A stretch of DNA of 64,000 nt from Arcuatula senhousia (Eukaryota; Mollusca; Bivalvia; Mytilida; Mytilidae): assembly GCA_963971305.1 (NCBI GenBank), contig OZ020309.1, positions 675,001-739,000 of the forward strand. The letters are read 5' to 3'. The position numbers were made by a program, and so were the translations under genes. The notes beneath the pieces are model-generated. The model was not told where the DNA came from and did no database searches. It was given only the letters and a program-made list of their open reading frames with translations. Each line of letters starts with the position of its first letter. Positions within the stretch are counted from its first letter, which is position 1. Positions 52,301 through 55,300 of this stretch are shown here, piece by piece.

Positions 52301-55300
52301 CTTCTCCTCTGAAACGGCTGCACAGATTCAAACCAAATTTGGTCTGGTGGTACTTTAGGGTATCCCCCACAGAACTGATGTGGGGATTTTTGATTCGTCG
52401 AAAAACATGGCCGCCGTTGCTAAAAATAGACCAGGGGGGTCAGACCACTGTTTTTGGCTTGTAAATCAAAAAGTATAAGAGATAGATGAAATCTGATGCC
52501 ACGCTACTGCTTCAGCATCAAAAGCTCTACTAAAGTCACCATTGAGTCGAAGTTGTCAGATGACCCCTTATGGGAGTTACGGCCCCTTAAAGGTGAAAAA
52601 TAGCATTTTTTCATGTTTTTGGCCTATGAAATGAAAACTATTGCAGATAGAGAGAAGCTGTTGCTTGCTTAAATGTTCAGCTCATTTAGCTCTACAAAAG
52701 TCTCCATAAGGTCACAGTTGTCAGATGACCCCTTATAGGGGTTATGGCCCCTTAAAGGCAAAAAATAGAGTTTTTGGCCTATAGAATGAAAACTATTGAA
52801 GATAGAGAAAAGCTGTTGCTTGCTTAAATGTTCAGCTCGTTTAGCTCTACACAAGCCTCCATAGGGTCGAAGTTGTCAGATGACCCCTTTTAGGGGTTAC
52901 GGCCCCTTAAAGGCAAAAAATAGTGTTTTTGGCCTATAGAATGAAAACTATTGCAGATAGAGAAAAGCTGTTGCTTGCTTAAATGTTCAGCTCATTTAGC
53001 TCTACAAAAGTCTCCATAGGGTCAAAGTTGTCAGATGACCCCTTATAGGGGTTATGGCCCCTTAAAGGCAAAAAATAGTGTTTTTGGCCTATGGAATGAA
53101 AACTATTGCAGATAGAGAAAAGTTGTTGCTTGCTCAAATGTTCAGCTCATTTAGCTCTACAAAAGTTTCCATAGGGTCAAAGTTGCCAGATGACCCCTTA
53201 TAGTGGTTATGGCCCCTTAAAGGCAAAAAATAGTGTTTTTGGCCTAAAGAAAGAAAACTTTTGCAGATAGAGAAAAGATGTTGCTTGCTTAAATGTTTAG
53301 CTTAATTAGCTCTACAAAAGTGTTTTTAGGGTCGAAGTTGTCAGATGACCCCTTTAAGGCCTTATGGCCCTTTAAAGGTGAAAAATAGTGTTTTTTTGCT
53401 TTGGAATGAAAACTATTGCAGATAGAGAAAAGCTTTTTATTGCTTAAACATTCAGCTCATTTAGCTATACAAAAGTCTTCAAAGGGTTGACATTAAGACC
53501 AGGTGAGCGATTCAGGCTCCTGGGAGCCTCTTGTTTATCTTATGACCCTTTCATGTCAAATAGATTTTGCCTAATAACCTTTACTTCAGGCAGATATGTC
53601 AGGTGAGCGATTCAGGCTCGTGGGAGCCTCTTGTTTTATCCCGCAACCCAATGGAGTTTTGGAGTTGATATAGCATTTGGTTCATTGGTTCTGTTGTGGG
53701 TACCTACATTTGTTCATACAGGTTCTGTCTTGTCAACTAACTTGGTACATCTTGGAAAGTAACCAGCATCTGTACCAAAATTAGGTCACCTTGACCTACA
53801 TTTTCTTCATGAATGACCGACATTAAAGTTTCTTTATTTATTGTTTTATGTTGTTGATTTAATTTAAAGAATTTTACTGCAATGAAAAGAGGAAAATAAA
53901 AAGTCCAATGAAATGTTCTATGTATCACCATTCTCCTTTCAGGTATAGAGACTACAGAAACCCTCCCTGGTCTGACAATCCGTATGAATACTCTGAACTC
54001 TACTGGCATATACTGGCTGCTAGATTTGCTTTTGTTGTTCTTTTCCAGGTAATTATATATTAGTTCGTAAAATTTTTCAAGCCTTACTAAATGCTAGTAG
54101 ATAGTTATGTCTCCCCTCACTTTTGTGGGGAGACATATTGTTTTTGTCATGTCCGTCCGTCCGTCTGTCCGTCACAAAGTTTGTCAGCGCAACTCCTCTG
54201 AAACTACAGAACCGAATTCAACGAAACTTGGTTTATAGAAAGGACACCATATGTAGTTGTGCATATCACCAGGAAATATTGATCCTCAAATTTTTGGGGA
54301 AGTTATTGCCCTTTGAACTTAGAAATTTGCTGAAAATCCTAAATTATCATCTTGTCAGCGCAACTCCTCTGAAACTATTGAACGGAATTCAACGAAACTT
54401 TGTATATAGGAAGGACACCATATGTAGTTGTGCATATTACCAGGAAATTTTGATCCTCAAATTTTTGGGGAAGTTATGGCCCTTTGAACTTAGAAATTTG
54501 CTGAAAATCCTCATTTATCATCTTGTCAGCGCAACTCCTCTGAAACTACTGAACCGAATTCAATGAAACTTGGTATATAGGAAGGACACCATATGTAGTT
54601 GTGCATATTACCATGAAAATTTGATCATCAAATTTTTTTGGGAGTAAGGGCCTTTTGAACTTGGAACTTTTTGGGGAAAAGGGGGGAGACATGGTTTTTG
54701 TAGGCAAAAACAAACTTTAATTAATATTTTCACGAGATATGACACACTGAACTGACTGTAGCAACACAATGATTCTGTTACAAGAAGCAAGAACTGCATA
54801 CCCTCCTGGAGCACCTGAGTTTACTCTCATTACGTCTTGAGTTTGTGTTGTTGATTGCTATTCAGTTTTTGTGTGTTTTTAGGTTATCTGTTTCTTTGTG
54901 TGTTCTCGTTCGTGTTCACTGATTTTGTCTTCAACATTAGAATGCCTCATTGGTACCTTTCGACTTCCTCCAATACAATTAAAAACAAGAGTAGATTCTA
55001 AGTCCCCCCGCCCGTTAAGTTGGAAAATCTAAGTCGGCTCATTAAACAGGACGAAGATGAGTGACAGATCTGAAAACACACCCCTTCATATGAGACCCCT
55101 AACTGAAGCTGCATACCAAATATCGAAAGCCTATGATTAATAGTTGCAGTAAATTGTTACGAAAAAAAAGTGTGACGGACGGACGCCTTGCATTTCTATG
55201 TCCCCGCTCCCTGTTGCGGCGGGGACAATAACATCAATTCAAAATATACTTAAACAGTGCTTAAGTTAACCAATATAGTAAATATACTTCTTTGTAGTAA

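Larger units (their letters stand above)
46774..53634 (+). mobile_element. Nest of family A elements (A4 outer)
   Basis: Outer element starts AGCTCACCAAACCCGAAGGG TCAGGTGAGCT at 46774 and ends with GGCTCGTGGGAGCC TCTTGTTTT at 53634. Inside, new family A 5' ends begin at about 47647 and 47892 and at 52179. 3' ends lie at about 51711 and 53536. A hAT-like element (48205) and a family C element (50628) are inside these. Cores with ATGGCCGCCATGGCTAAAAA recur throughout. No coding. Confidence 0.8.

Noticed and set aside
54123..54566. 147-codon frame
   Set aside because: Tandem cores of the family E element.
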